Shown here: positions 12,152 through 22,990 of the stretch, in pieces
How the letters are laid out: the number at the start of each line of letters is the position of its first letter
Position numbering within the stretch: the stretch's first letter is position 1
The notes under the pieces: generated by a model
Databases searched by the model: none
What the model was told of the DNA's origin: nothing
The model's input: the letters and a program-made list of their open reading frames with translations, nothing else
Translations under genes and position numbers: made by a program
NCBI RefSeq assembly: GCF_963678635.1
Contig: NC_087070.1
Location: 16,001,840-16,065,839 of the forward strand
Length of the DNA stretch: 64,000 nt
From: Symsagittifera roscoffensis
Taxonomy: Eukaryota > Xenacoelomorpha > Acoela > Convolutidae
Direction: 5' to 3'

Positions 12152-12484
12152 TCAAGAGTGCTGCCTTCCCACAACGCTCATCGTAGGTCCGTCTTTAGGG
12201 CTTCTAAGATCAGAATTGGTTGCTTGTTGTACTTCACAGACTGAGCTGGTAGATTCAGCATCTCCTATGTGTTGCGTTTCGGCTTGTTTGATGTGTCTAT
12301 TATCTGTTTCGTTGCTGTTGCGCAATTCAAAAACAATACTGGGCTCACCGCATCTACTGTCATGGGTATAATTAGTTGATTGATTCTTACGAGGGCTCTC
12401 AACAATTTCATCTGAATAACTTGTGCTGGTGGGGTTCAAATTTTGATGAACATAAGCAGCCAAAAACTTTGAGACGATGTACAC
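12152..12484 (-). pseudogene. Probable Copia integrase-RT linker remnant
   Basis: A 110-codon minus-strand frame rich in S, T, N, E and Q, without hydrophobic core. It sits immediately downstream (minus sense) of the integrase remnant, where Copia polyproteins have a poorly conserved hydrophilic linker before the reverse transcriptase. The assignment is by position and composition only; no conserved motif is present. Confidence 0.4.
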
Positions 12485-13699
12485 TGGGTTTTATCATCAT
12501 TAATAGCAGATGTTACTATACGACTCCTTGCATATAGAACAGTATCAGTTTCGATGAGGAGAATAAGAACTTGTATTTTGCTGTGCAATATTTTTTTTCT
12601 TAAAAACTAGATGCGCGATTTACGGCGTAGCATTTTATGCATGAAGCTTTTTCACTACTTGTTGCCTTGAATAAAAAAACTGGCCGAAGACGCTGATGCA
12701 CTGGTAGTTTTCGAGAAAAATAAACAGTTTCAAAAAACAATCAAAAAGCAAAAACTTGATTTTTCTGTGGGCATAAATCTTTGTTTTAAAAAAATGGGCG
12801 CAGTCGCAAATTTAGGGAAGCTTTCCACAACCATTTTAACCATTGAAAACAAAACTTCAGATTTGAATGGGTAGTTTTTGAGAAAATCAAAAAATATGTG
12901 TCACAAGATCTCCCCGCACACTTTTCCGGAAGCTATAGAAAGTCGGTGAAAGTAAAAAGAGACTAGGGGATAATACAGGCACACAGAGTGTTAGGGACTT
13001 CCTATTTGTACCATTTTTTGAAAATCGGTCGATTTTTTTGAGAAAAAAAAATAAATTTTTGAAAAACGTGAAAAATGTTTTTACAAAGATTCTCAAAACA
13101 AAAACAAAAAGAACCCGATCCTATACAATTTCATAAAACCAGATTTTATCAAACAAAATTTTTTGAAAATTTGCGTGAAATACTCTACCCACTATTATCA
13201 GATTTGAGTGTGAATCCAATAACGTTACACGGTTGGACCACTGTATTAAGAAAAACTTTATTTTTTCAAACGAATCGGCTACTGTTGCATATCTTGAAAA
13301 ATCAGCAATAAATGATTTGCATGTTTTTTTTGCATGCACTGATTCCTAGAAAAACACAAATGTCACTCTAAATTAACGCAAACATTCGCCTTGCCCTTAT
13401 TTGAGGGTTCTTAGATACATCAGAAGTAGATACCTTACATTCCGACACACGTAGTATGTTAATAGGTTACCAATGAACCGGAAGCAACCATGCTTCTTAA
13501 AGCGTTACTTGCAATTTTCTTCTTTTTCTCACAAATCACTTTTCAAACGTAGCAAAACACAAGGTCGACATATTCGGCATTTTTGTACTATGTTTAAACC
13601 AAAAAAGACTATCCCTTTCAATAAGATAAGCTTTCTGTTGTTCCACACTTATATGCCGATTTTGTTACATCTCACTGTGTTGCCTTGTTAAACTAAAAG

Positions 13700-14037
13700 T
13701 CAAACAGTTGTCAAATGATATTTAAAGCTCGGCACATACAATGCGCGCTGAAGATTGAACGTGTACTTAACTTTATTACGATCATAGAAGGGGAGGTAAA
13801 CTTCTCCATCAACATGTACTCGCTGTTGCGTTCCATCCCCATTTGTGACAAACATTGCACTTTCACAGCATAGAAATTGACCTGAACGTGAATTCTTTGG
13901 GAATGATATGGTTCGTGCATCCACGGTCTATCACAATATCCATGGACCCATTTAAAATTGCATTTAGTGCAACTCCAGAGAAAACACCATAATTGTGGCT
14001 CGTTTTTTGCTAGTTTATATGCTGCTTTGCATAGCAC
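13700..14037 (-). pseudogene. Copia Gag/protease-region remnant, copy 2
   Basis: Two overlapping minus-strand frames (13700-13924 and 13711-14037) each keep part of the region. One reads MFVTNGDGTQQRVHVDGEVYLP and then LYVPSFKYHLTTV, matching the Copia segment after the protease that ends in 'LYVPxLKxNLLSV'. The other contains KCNFKWVHGYCDRPWMH, which aligns with CKFKWVDGYFDRLWMH of copy 1. The change of frame between the two parts shows an indel and marks it as a pseudogene. Confidence 0.7.
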
Positions 14038-14369
14038 CTGTCGACAGTAGGATTGTTACGGCCCCGCTTATTACAATTACATTACTAGTTTGGCTTGTTG
14101 CTCTGTTCAGTTCCCCCATTGTATGGTCCTCGGAGAAGCCCATGAATGCCGGAGCCGCAATTGACTTAGAACCCGTGTTTTGTTATTTGAGCACCCCAAG
14201 TGATCTTTTGATAAACTCAAAATAGGCTCCTTCAAAATAGGCTACGAATGGCTTACACCATACAGGAAAAATTTTTTTAGTTTTCCGTAGAAATGAGCAG
14301 TTTTTTTTGTTCGGAATCTATCAAGATGTTGTTGCTTGGAAGCTCCAATTGCCCATAACTTTTTAATAA

Positions 14370-14555
14370 TGATGATCCAAGGAACTCAACTGTTACTTGT
14401 AAGACAATGTATTGATCAAACGGTGTATTTCCGTTTTATTGAATTATCTTATCGAAAATTCTTCTGCTGCTGAGTCTGAGCTCTAGAACAGACCACACTC
14501 GATAGCTCAGATGTGTTGCAATAACAATCGGTCTCAGTGACATGGTCACAATGGC
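14370..14555 (-). repeat. Copia 5' LTR/leader of copy 2
   Basis: Lies directly upstream (minus sense) of the Gag traces and aligns with the isolated fragment at 8245-8425. The outer end, read in minus sense, begins TGTGACCATGTCACTGAG, compatible with a TG start of an LTR. The inner boundary is uncertain. Confidence 0.5.
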
Positions 14556-14939
14556 ATAAATTATAATTGTGTTATTTCGTTACAAAGCTAGAAGGCTTCA
14601 AGGTTACTGCCTGCGTAGTACTACGGCGGGGGGAGGGGGTACGAAGTTGGAAGAGAACCAAAGTTCTTTTTTTTTGGAAATACTTAATATACAGATGAAA
14701 CAAAAACTGAAAATCCCCTTCCTTTTGATTGTCCATGATCTGGTCTATTTTCTTCACTCAGATTTTCATCGCACTGTGTGGAGTCCTTGCTTTTTTGGTC
14801 CATCCCAAAACAGGAATTGACTATTGCTCAGTTGAACTCTTTTTGAAACTTATTCCAAGTTTAGCCCACACGAATTGGCTCTTTTCCAGTTCCCTCCTTA
14901 GATTTTTCTGAAAAGCGATGATATATGAAAGCCTATTTA

Positions 14940-16320
14940 TAATTACTTTTGACGATCCCCCCCCCCACCTCACACGAGCTTCAATATATATGTGTAACGA
15001 GTGGTTTTACGAGGTTGGGTATGAAGACTAAAAATGTTTGTCGTGGCTTTATTAGTCTGTATGTAAATTTTCATTACAATCGGACAATGTGGTCAACAAA
15101 TTTACATGTAAAAATTTGCAGGTGGGGGGGGGGGAAGAGGAAAAAGAGCCGATCTTAGCTGTAACAAAACGTGTCAGCGAGAACAGGTGAACTAATTTTT
15201 ACAATATGTAAGAACCTCATAATCTTACATGCAAACTGCCGTGAACAGTTTTTAAACAGTTTTTATTTGTTATCTTACGAGGGGAATGAGAAACTGGAAA
15301 AAAGCCCACCAATTGAGCTCGTCCAAAAAGAAAAAAGCACGTGCATTGGGATAATAATTCTGCTAAATGCTAATTAATCACAGCGATTCCTTCCCATTAA
15401 AGCGCCTACCTCAAAGTCCAAAGTCCTTGAAATATGAAGCCTCACTTAACACTAAAATCCTACTGTGACGGGCGGGGCTGTGGTACGGATCTTCCCCCCC
15501 CCCCCCACCTCACATAATCATCGAATTCATGGTGTAACGAGTTCTTTCACAAGGTTGAGCATAAAGACCAAATATGTTTGCCAAATTTAATAACAATCTG
15601 ACAATTTGAACAGAAAAATTACTTCAAAAAATTTGCAGGTGGGGAGAAAAGGAAAAAGTGCCACCATATCAAGGTTCGCTTCCACAATAAGCTTTTGGAA
15701 AATCAATTATACTACAGGCCCCCTTTTCACCTCTACCACAGCGGCTCTTTTTCCTTCTCCCCGCCTGCAAAATTTTTTTATTAAAATGTTTTTTTGACTC
15801 TTTTTCCTTTTGCCCCCACCAGCGAAGTTTTACTAGTAAAATTTTGGGCTCTTTTTCCTTTTCCCCCACCTCACATAAGCGTCAATTTTATGATGTAACG
15901 AGGGGTTTTACAAGGTTAATTATGAAGACCAAAAATGCCAATTTTTGTAACATTCGGATAAAGTGAATATTTGCAGGTGGGGGGAAAAGGAAAAAGAGCC
16001 AAATTTTGTTCACATCATCGAATTGTTACAAAAATTCGTATGCGGACTAATTAGGCAGTGGCAAACATATTTGGTCTTCATACTTAACCTTGGAAAACCA
16101 CTCGCTACAACATAAAATTGATGCATATGTGCGGGGGGGGGGGGAGGAAAAAGAGCCGATTGTTTTTGTTTTCATTGCCTGATTGCTATGAAAACTGATA
16201 TATGGACTAATTATGCCATAATAAACATATTTGGTCTTCATACCTAACATTTTAAAACAACTGGTTACACCTTAGTAATGATACTCATGCGAGGTAAGGG
16301 GAAAGGAAAAAGAGCCCATA
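14940..16320. repeat. Nest of MITEs with GGCTCTTTTTCC termini
   Basis: At least five members of one short element family lie side by side in both orientations, at about 14955-15150, 15490-15662, 15847-16000, 16020-16157 (reverse) and 16160-16318 (reverse). Each has a terminal GGCTCTTTTTCCTTTTCCCCCACCT or its complement and an inner block TGTAACGAGTGGTTTTAC-n-GAAGACCAAA. Several ends run into poly-C or poly-G. No coding capacity exists, so they would be mobilised in trans. A further member interrupts intron 4 of the 42.9-45.5 kb gene. Confidence 0.85.
15847..16000. mobile_element. Intact MITE with 8-bp target duplication
   Basis: 154 bp bounded by near-perfect inverted repeats of about 26 bp (GGCTCTTTTTCCTTTTCCCC to GGGGAAAAGGAAAAAGAGCC). 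It is flanked by AAATTTTG on both sides (15839-15846 and 16001-16008), an 8-bp target-site duplication. Eight-base duplications are typical of hAT, P and Merlin DNA transposons. The termini do not let me choose among them. Confidence 0.85.
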
Positions 16321-16714
16321 GGGTCTGCGTTTAAAGCCGAAACGCATCAAAACTAGTCTACATGGGTCCTGCTTAGTTTCTTGTTTCTGATGTTTTGCAG
16401 CAAGTGCTGCACTAAATTGTGAACAAATCAATTATAAGGCATTAATGAACTTTGGGCTCTTTTTTTCACAACCCCCGCTCTTTACAACCTCTTATGGTGT
16501 AACGAGTGATTTTACACGATTAAATATGTTTTTGGCTCAATTAGTCCGAATAAAAATTTTCATAGCTGTCGGATAATTTGAACAGTAAGTTAACTTTGTC
16601 CGGTTTCTTAGCAAAATTGGCATGCTGACTAGTCTTAAAACCAGTTTAAAACTAGTATTGGAACCAGTTTGAAACTAGTATTTAAACTTTGGAACCAGTT
16701 TAAAACTAGTATTT

Positions 16715-17061
16715 ATATCCAATTGTATTTTTGATAAAACTATCTCTATAAAATATTTCTAACTAACCAATCATCATGATTCATAACTAACACTTACAAT
16801 TATTGGTAACGCTGAAATTATTCATAGTTTCAGCAACAGGACAAAGTAAATATAACTTAGAAGACAGTTGTTCTCCTTCAAGATAGTTCCCGATATCTAA
16901 CTCGCAAGCACCAATATACTCTAGATATATTGAGACTAGGAGATATAAGAGTAAGATTAAGTTTGGTATTAGACTAAGAAGATGCACAAATCTATCTGGC
17001 CGAAAATAAGATTCCTTATCTGAAATTAATCTATGAGTGAGCCACCCCGGACATAAACTCA
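16715..17061 (+). repeat. Family-L LTR, divergent solo copy
   Basis: A diverged copy in the same orientation as 11352-11744. It keeps AACCAATCAT, the hairpin (16811-16834), GAGATATAAGAGTAAGATTAAG with the TATA-like box, TTAGACTAAGAAG, and the terminal TGAGT...ACTCA palindrome ending at 17061. The block that contains GACGAGCAGACGG in other copies is deleted. No internal sequence accompanies it. Confidence 0.75.
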
Positions 17062-19692
17062 CCTTATAAAAACCCTTGTTATTCAATGAAATTGCTCCTT
17101 ATGTTACTTGAGGGAGGAAAAGAGCCCGCTTAAAGAGCTGAATTAAATCAAATCTCATGCCAATTTTTGTAGCAATCGCAAATTTTGTTCAAAATTTTCA
17201 AATGCGGAAACACGCAGTATAGTAAAAAAAGAGAAGTATATGAAAAATGTGCCAGCCACTGTATAAAAACTACAAGCGGAAATCCAACTGTAATTAAAGA
17301 TTTTGGCAAAAGAAGCAGATTGAGTTAAGCAGACTTTGCAGTTCTAATCTTTTATGCTGAACTATAAAAACAGTAAAACCGAATCAATAAAAATCATCGT
17401 GAAACTCGAACGGTTAAAAATTTAATGGAAGATTAAAATAAAAAGTTGCACGGGAAAAAGAAATTGTTTTTTTTTTCTACAATTATTTGACATAATCCTG
17501 GCTTATTTACGTTTTCAAGCCCAATTCTACAGAAAAAAAGTAGTACACGTTCGATTGTTCAACCATAAATTTTAATGCAAACAGGTTTCCAAAACGTTTT
17601 TAAAGTTAAACTAGCTTGATTAGCATTAGCCAATGTTTTTAGAGAAATCCGTAGCGCGGCTGGAATCTAGCCGTCACGCTACGATTTGGCAAACCCATAT
17701 GCTACCCTCAGTACTATGGCGGACTTTTGAATGTACTGAATTTCTACCAGCGCAGTTTAATAGCCTTAACATCTTCCGCTCCAAAAAAAAGCGAGAACCG
17801 GATCAAGCTTCACGTGCTGTCGGGTTTATTTACCGGAGAGGGCCCTACAATTTGCAAATCGGACGACGTTGTCTTTTCCGAAGATATGCGATGTTACGCC
17901 CGCGAGTTTTTAGTAGTTCGTAAGACTGGTCGATTCAACTGACCATGCTAGATCTTCCGCTTTCGATTCATCCTTGTGAGAAGCATGACGTTCACTCTTT
18001 TTTAGAAGTGCCGTTACATACTCACTTAATCTTCACTACCTAAAAGGGTTTGCGCAAGATAGCAAGCGCAAGTGTACAGCGTTTTGAATGCGATAATTTT
18101 TCGCTCAAACTTATGGACGGAAACTTTAGACTATGCTGAGTAAAAAAATAAGTACGCGTCAAAGCTTTGAAACTACTTGAGTCATCGGAAAGGGAGTTGA
18201 ACGAATGTTGAAACGGGGCGCGCGTTGAACGAACTTTCAACAAAACACTTTTTTGTCCACAACCTCGTCAGTCATTTTTTTGACCAAACGATTGCGTAAA
18301 ACACGCGCTTTTAATGAACGGCTCCTCAATGAGGTCTTTGTGAGGATTAAATTTCCTTTTATTACCTTAATAAGCTAGCAAAAGGTACGTTTTCTTTCAT
18401 GAATTTTTGATGCCAAGAATAGGACCTTTTCTGCAGCAAACAAATTTGCTACTCTTTAATGGCCTTAATACCGAGGTAGTTCTTCGCCTAAAGATAAAAC
18501 GCCAATAGCCAAAACACAAACTTTTGTCAGTGAATGGAACGGTTTTAAGGCGATCAGTGCAGGTCGTAAAGCAAGAAAAAGGGAAAACTTAGCGCTTCAC
18601 GAACGGTTGACCAATAACGACGTGAAACAAACCAAACTAGTTGACTCCACAGTTAAAGAACAGCGGCTCGAAAGTTTTCTCAGACAGTCACAAACTTTAT
18701 TTCCGGGGTTTTTCAAACATCTTTCTGCAAAGTAACATTCTTTGCAAACTCAGCAATTACATTCGTAGTTTTGCCGAATACAAAGAGATGATGATAGGCC
18801 AAATATATATCATCACTCATGGACCGTCAAATGAAGACAGTTTCTACATTGGTAGGGGACCTTTTTGAAAAGAGAAATATGGGTTTAAAAGTGTTTCATA
18901 TTTCGATCGTTACCTACTCAAAAAGTTTTCTAAATCTACATTAGCATTTTCACAAGTCATTTGAACAATTTTGGATTGTTGTTTGTCGAATGCTTTTAAT
19001 CATACGATTTCAAATTAAAACTTAAGTTTGAGCGGTCGAACGGGCTGAACAAAAACAGCGGTTTTCAGTTGTAGCTTTCATTCAACAAAAAAAGAGAGGA
19101 AAAATGCCAGGGAAAGTTTTTGTAAAAACGGGAAAACGGAAATAAGTTTAATAGTCGAAAATTTTCTGAAAAGATTTTCTGAACAATCGTGGAAAACTAT
19201 CTGGAATTTGTTTGGTGTCACAAAATTGTTGGAATGAAGGCTCTACAAGGTTACTAAAAAATTGGCTAGATACTACTTTGTTAGATTTTAAGTGCTGTTT
19301 TTATGTGTTTGTCATTTGAAATTTGTCTTACATCTTTTAAGAATGTCAATCGAAAAGTTTTATAAAATTTGAACATAGGTTTTTTAGCTTTTTTGTTCTA
19401 AAAATGAGACAAAAATAGAGTCACTCTTCGAAGTTTTTGATAAAGAAGCAACAGCAGTTATTTACACTTCAGTCCTTGAAGTCTGGGCAATTTGTCGGCC
19501 CATTTGACCATCGACTAATTGGGAATGTCCAACATGATTTTTTCGGTGCATGTGTGTTAGAGTGGTCGCAAGTGTTCTCTCTGCGATTATAATGGATTAT
19601 AATCCATTATTATTCAACAAACGTCATCGCTTCATTTCTTTTTAATTTTGTTTGGTTATCGAAATAAAAGAAACTGTAACTTTGTACTTATA
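17062..19692. other. No intact gene; one decayed frame
   Basis: Apart from the frame at 17651-17942, only short chance frames are seen. A single GATTATAATGGATTATAATCC unit lies near 19585-19612. Confidence 0.35.
17651..17942 (+). pseudogene. Unidentified coding-like fragment
   Basis: About 97 codons with balanced base composition, unlike the AT-rich surroundings, and a plausible protein composition. It opens after a stop, with WNLAVTLRF near its start, and ends ...VVRKTGRFN-stop. LAVTLRF recalls the start of the PIF/Harbinger nuclease domain ('LAxTLRxLATG'), and a +1 shift just after it reads LANPYATLSTMADF, which would extend that likeness. The rest does not match anything I know. It has no start codon in frame near its beginning, so it is probably a transposase remnant or a lost exon. 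Confidence 0.3.
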
Positions 19693-20104
19693 GCCACCAG
19701 CAGATTTAGGAAGGGGGCGTCGGGGGGCCGACACCCCCACCCCCCGCAGGGATTCGACCCCATGCCGACCCAGAACGTCTCCCCATTTTCCCCCCACTAT
19801 TTTGGAGTCCCCCCACTTTTTTGAGATATCCATTTTTGGCTTACTGACCCTAAAATTGTTTAACGGCGCCTACAATATATTAATTTTGACGGGGGTGCTC
19901 GCCGGAAAAAAGCAATTTTTTGGTCAAATGCTTCCAAAAAGTGCCTAAAAACACCTTTTTTGGTTCGTTTATTTCTCAAAAATTTTGCCTGCCATAAATT
20001 GACAAAAACAGGGTCTTTTTAATGCCTTGGAAGAGCTTGGAATCAATTTAGTCAACCTAGGGCTTAGAAGACCCCCTCGCGAAAATCCTAGATCCGCTCC
20101 TGGC
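19693..20104. mobile_element. MITE with CAGGGGCGGATTTAG-type termini, copy 1
   Basis: The inverted termini are GCCACCAGCAGATTTAGGA (left) and the complement of TCCTAGATCCGCTCCTGGC (right). Inner landmarks shared with other copies are GATTCGACCCC, ATCCATTTTTG, GGCGCC-n-CAATATATTAATTTTGA and the block before CTAGATCC. Further copies or fragments lie at 26015, 29784, 36198 (reverse) and 57297. No coding capacity. Confidence 0.75.
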
Positions 20105-20139
20105 TTACTGATTCTTACATCTCACTGATTTTTATGGTG

Positions 20140-20430
20140 TTTTCATTTCATTATAATTGACTTTTTTTTGTGAAATAAAATTTTGATCGAAAAGGGACTG
20201 TAATCAATTATTTTAGATTATAATAGATCGTATAAGATTATAAGAGATTTTCGGAAAAATTATAATCAATTATAATTGATTAAAATTTATTAAAATGTCA
20301 CCAAAAAGGTTATCATTATAATGAATTATAAATCGTTTTAACACCTATAATAGGCACTTATAGCTAATTATAGGTTTGCTGAAAGTACGATTATAATTAT
20401 AATCTAATCGATTATTTTCTTTTTTAATCA
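20140..20430. repeat. GATTATAATC-type array
   Basis: Degenerate run of the self-complementary decamer GATTATAATC and one-base variants (TGATTATAATCAATTATAAT and similar). Six other blocks occur in the window. Confidence 0.7.
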
Positions 20431-20726
20431 ATTTCGCGCTAAAATCTCATTTTAATCTAAAAATAAGAAGAAAGAAGCTAGTATAAAAAAAATTGATTTT
20501 TTGAACGACTAAATTTGGAATAGTTTATTGCATGGAAAAATCAATTGTTATCAGAAATATTTGTTAGAGTAGGGGCTCACTCATCTTTTTAAGACTTCAT
20601 AAATACAAAAAACTTCTATTCATTTGTTCGAACATATTTTTTCTTGCAACTCGATTTTCAAGCCTTTTTTTGTTAAAATAGCCTAACCCGCATTAGCCAT
20701 TGTTTTTTTTTGCTTTTTAAAAACCT

Positions 20727-21366
20727 CATAACGAGGCCAAACTGTGCATTTTAAGAATTGTAAGCGAATTCCGCAACAGAAAAAAACGGATTTTTCCCTG
20801 AAACCGCAAAATTGATCTTTTCTTTGATCTTCTCTGCTGTTTTGGATTCCACGGCCAAATAGCTAAAACACTGTGTTGCTCAAAATTGCTCCAAAAACAA
20901 GCAACAAAATGTGCGGAATCCGGAACAAGTTTGTTAAATCCATGAACAAATAATAATATATGTGTTTAGTAAAATTAAACTGTCGCGGAATCCGCAACTG
21001 TAAACAAAATCAGCAAATTAAAAGACGAATCCACAAATTAAAACTGGATTCCGCAAATTGTAAGCGGAATCCGCAAACTGTAAGCGGAATCCACATAAAT
21101 TTGCGGAATCCACATAAATTTGCGGAATCCGCTTACATTTGCGGAATCCGGACCAACAACCTAAAATTGCTCGTTGCAGAATCCGCAATAAAATCAATGT
21201 GCCGACAAAATTTAAGTTACAGGTATTTGTACGCGGAATTCACTGAAATTTTGTAAATGGAACCCACTTACGTTTTGGAACATGTTCTAAGACTTGTCTC
21301 TGGAATCCAGGAACATACAGACACAAAATTGTGCGCCTATCCAGTGCACAGTTTGGACTCGTAATG
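20727..21366. mobile_element. Inverted-repeat element enclosing a GCGGAATCC tandem array
   Basis: The left terminus CATAACGAGGCCAAACTGTGCA is repeated inverted at 21345-21366 (TGCACAGTTTGGACTCGTAATG). Between about 20980 and 21170 lie roughly ten irregular units of about 20-24 bp built from GTAAGCGGAATCCGCAAA. Isolated GGAATCC units extend to both ends. The array gives a chance frame at 20960-21256, which I do not call a gene. A related array in the opposite sense lies at 25361-25718, and the left terminus alone is seen inside the fold-back at about 38190. Confidence 0.75.
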
Positions 21367-21433
21367 CTTCAACCCCGATTCTTCAAGCTGAGGATTAAAA
21401 ATTCGGCACGTTAACCATTGTACTATAGAGGCC
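21355..21433 (-). other. Degenerate tRNA-like sequence
   Basis: Read on the minus strand, 79 nt start GGCCTCTATAGTACAATGGTTAACGTGC, with an A-box-like TAGTACAATGGTTAACG and a D arm whose GTAC/GTGC stem can pair. A TTTTTAATC anticodon-loop-like segment and GGGGTTGAAGC in place of the T arm follow, ending CGAGTCC, which pairs with the first seven bases at five positions. The T stem does not pair, so this is not a functional tRNA. It overlaps the terminus of the neighbouring inverted-repeat element, and may be a tRNA pseudogene or SINE head. Confidence 0.3.
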
Positions 21434-22436
21434 TTTACAATTTAAAGCTATGTAGCTCTTAAGTGCACTTATTCTTAGTTTTGCTTTGATAATTATCTTC
21501 CGTGAATGATCTCATGGCCCATCGCATTTCAAGTACTTCTATAGATCTGTTGGAGACAAGAAAAACATTTTTACGTTATCAGATTTAGAAATTGAATAAC
21601 CTTTTCGGGTGAAACTAGTTAGCGTCACAAACAGACTGTGTACTCAATCCAGCACTACTCTTCGAAAAAAAACACCCAATTTTCAAGTCTAGAGTAAACA
21701 ACAAGTCTAGAAAACATCTTTAAAAATTAACATTGAAATCGCCTTAAAACAATTTTACTGGCAAGACTCATGTTTCTAAGTCTCAATATAGCTGAAAAAG
21801 GAAACTATCTTAAGAACAGGCAAAAATTGTCAAACTTATTTCCCTAAAAAGGAAATTAGTGCTTCTTGATTTGGAATGTTTTTGAATTGTGATTCATCCA
21901 TGTGACCGTTTGCTTCGGGTTGCAGTACAACTAGTGAGTATGAAAATCGCAATTGTGCACACGCATAAAGTTTATGTTTATGATAGGAGCATTTCCAATT
22001 TGTCTTATGTTTTCCAAGCTTATTTGTTTTTTTTTTGAAAAAGCAAAGATCTGCCATGGCCCAGAATCTTTTAAAAGTTTTCTCTTCTACTTTAAAAGTT
22101 TTCTCTTCGTCAATTTTTATTTAATTTTTGTGAGTTTTTTCTCGCCTTATTTGATGAATAGTAGAGGTTTGAGCTCGATTGAGAATTGATTTCTTGAAAA
22201 AAAAGAACAATTATTGCTCAACTTTAGCACCATAACGTGTTTCAACCAACTGAAAGGGCAGTTAGACTAATCTAGGATTTGCCGTGCACTGAGGACTTTT
22301 CGTGCTCTGGAAAAACATATTTTGCTGAAGGTTTTTCGAGGTTGCTAAAATTAATATTTAGTTCAAAAAATGTTCCGATAATTAGTTCACTAAACTAATA
22401 GTTTATGCTTTTATACGTTCTTTTGAAAACATTTAT

Positions 22437-22990
22437 TCAACTTACTGTTTCCCCTATATTCTTTGGCTCTATAGGATAAATTTTGCGGCTTGTTCCCGTG
22501 GGCTCGTCATGCCCCTGGGCTTTTGGTTCCGTGGGCTCGTCGACTAGTGGTTCCGTGGGCTTGTCCGCTGGTAGTTCCGTGGGCTCTTGGATTCTCTCAT
22601 GGTCATGCGGTGGTCTTTCAGTTTCCCGACAATGAGGAACTCCTGATGACCATGGAGAAATCGGATACTGTGATGCTGACATTTGCAATCCATGTAGCTT
22701 GCATATTGCTGGTACTGCTGTACTATCGAGGGCCTGTATGGACAAGTCGCAGAGGGGTATGCGGTTGCTCAAATTGCGGTGGAATAGGTGAGGCGAAAGG
22801 TCGCGGGGGTGCTCGCAAAGGGATCATACGTTGACGGAGGAGCATATGATGATGTCTCTGCTGTGGCGAGTTGTTACGGGGGCACAGGGTTACTAGAGGG
22901 CACTTCATTCTTCATGGGGAAGTGGAAGGCACTGAATATGATCTTTTGGCGTTCAACAGTTCACTTGAGTAAGTTTTCACTGGATGAAAT
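22437..22990 (-). pseudogene. GC-rich coding-like island with an 8-residue repeat
   Basis: This island is much richer in G+C than its surroundings. A minus-strand frame of 111 codons (22772-22437) contains a short tandem repeat, units of 24 bp encoding PTEPLVDE-like octapeptides, followed by a charged tail. Further upstream on the same strand, other frames read proline- and serine-rich peptides (APPSTYDPFASTPATF) with one stop. The composition suggests a decayed exon for a disordered region. I recognise no family, and the strand is uncertain because the plus strand is also open. Confidence 0.25.

Larger units (their letters stand above)
12151..14360 (-). mobile_element. Decayed Copia-type LTR retrotransposon, copy 2
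   Basis: Second copy of the element at 540-2235, also on the minus strand and more extended at both ends. From the 5' side it has an LTR/leader (14370-14555), Gag traces (about 14340-14240), the protease region (14037-13700), integrase traces (about 13700-12500) and a hydrophilic linker (12484-12152) in the position of the integrase-RT connector. Colinear blocks with copy 1 include GTTACACGGTTGGACCAC (plus strand, near 13222 and 863) and AAGGGGAGG-n-AAACTTCTCCATCA (near 13788 and 1373). Reading frames are broken throughout. Confidence 0.75.

Noticed and set aside
20960-21256. 98-codon frame rich in Asn, Arg and Ile
   Set aside because: Lies inside the GCGGAATCC array and reads its repeat; no independent evidence of coding.
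22490-22834. 114-codon plus-strand frame rich in Trp, Ala, Arg and Val (VPWARRLVVPWACPLVV)
   Set aside because: It is the antisense of a 24-bp tandem repeat; the minus-strand reading (PTEP repeats) is more protein-like, and even that is uncertain.
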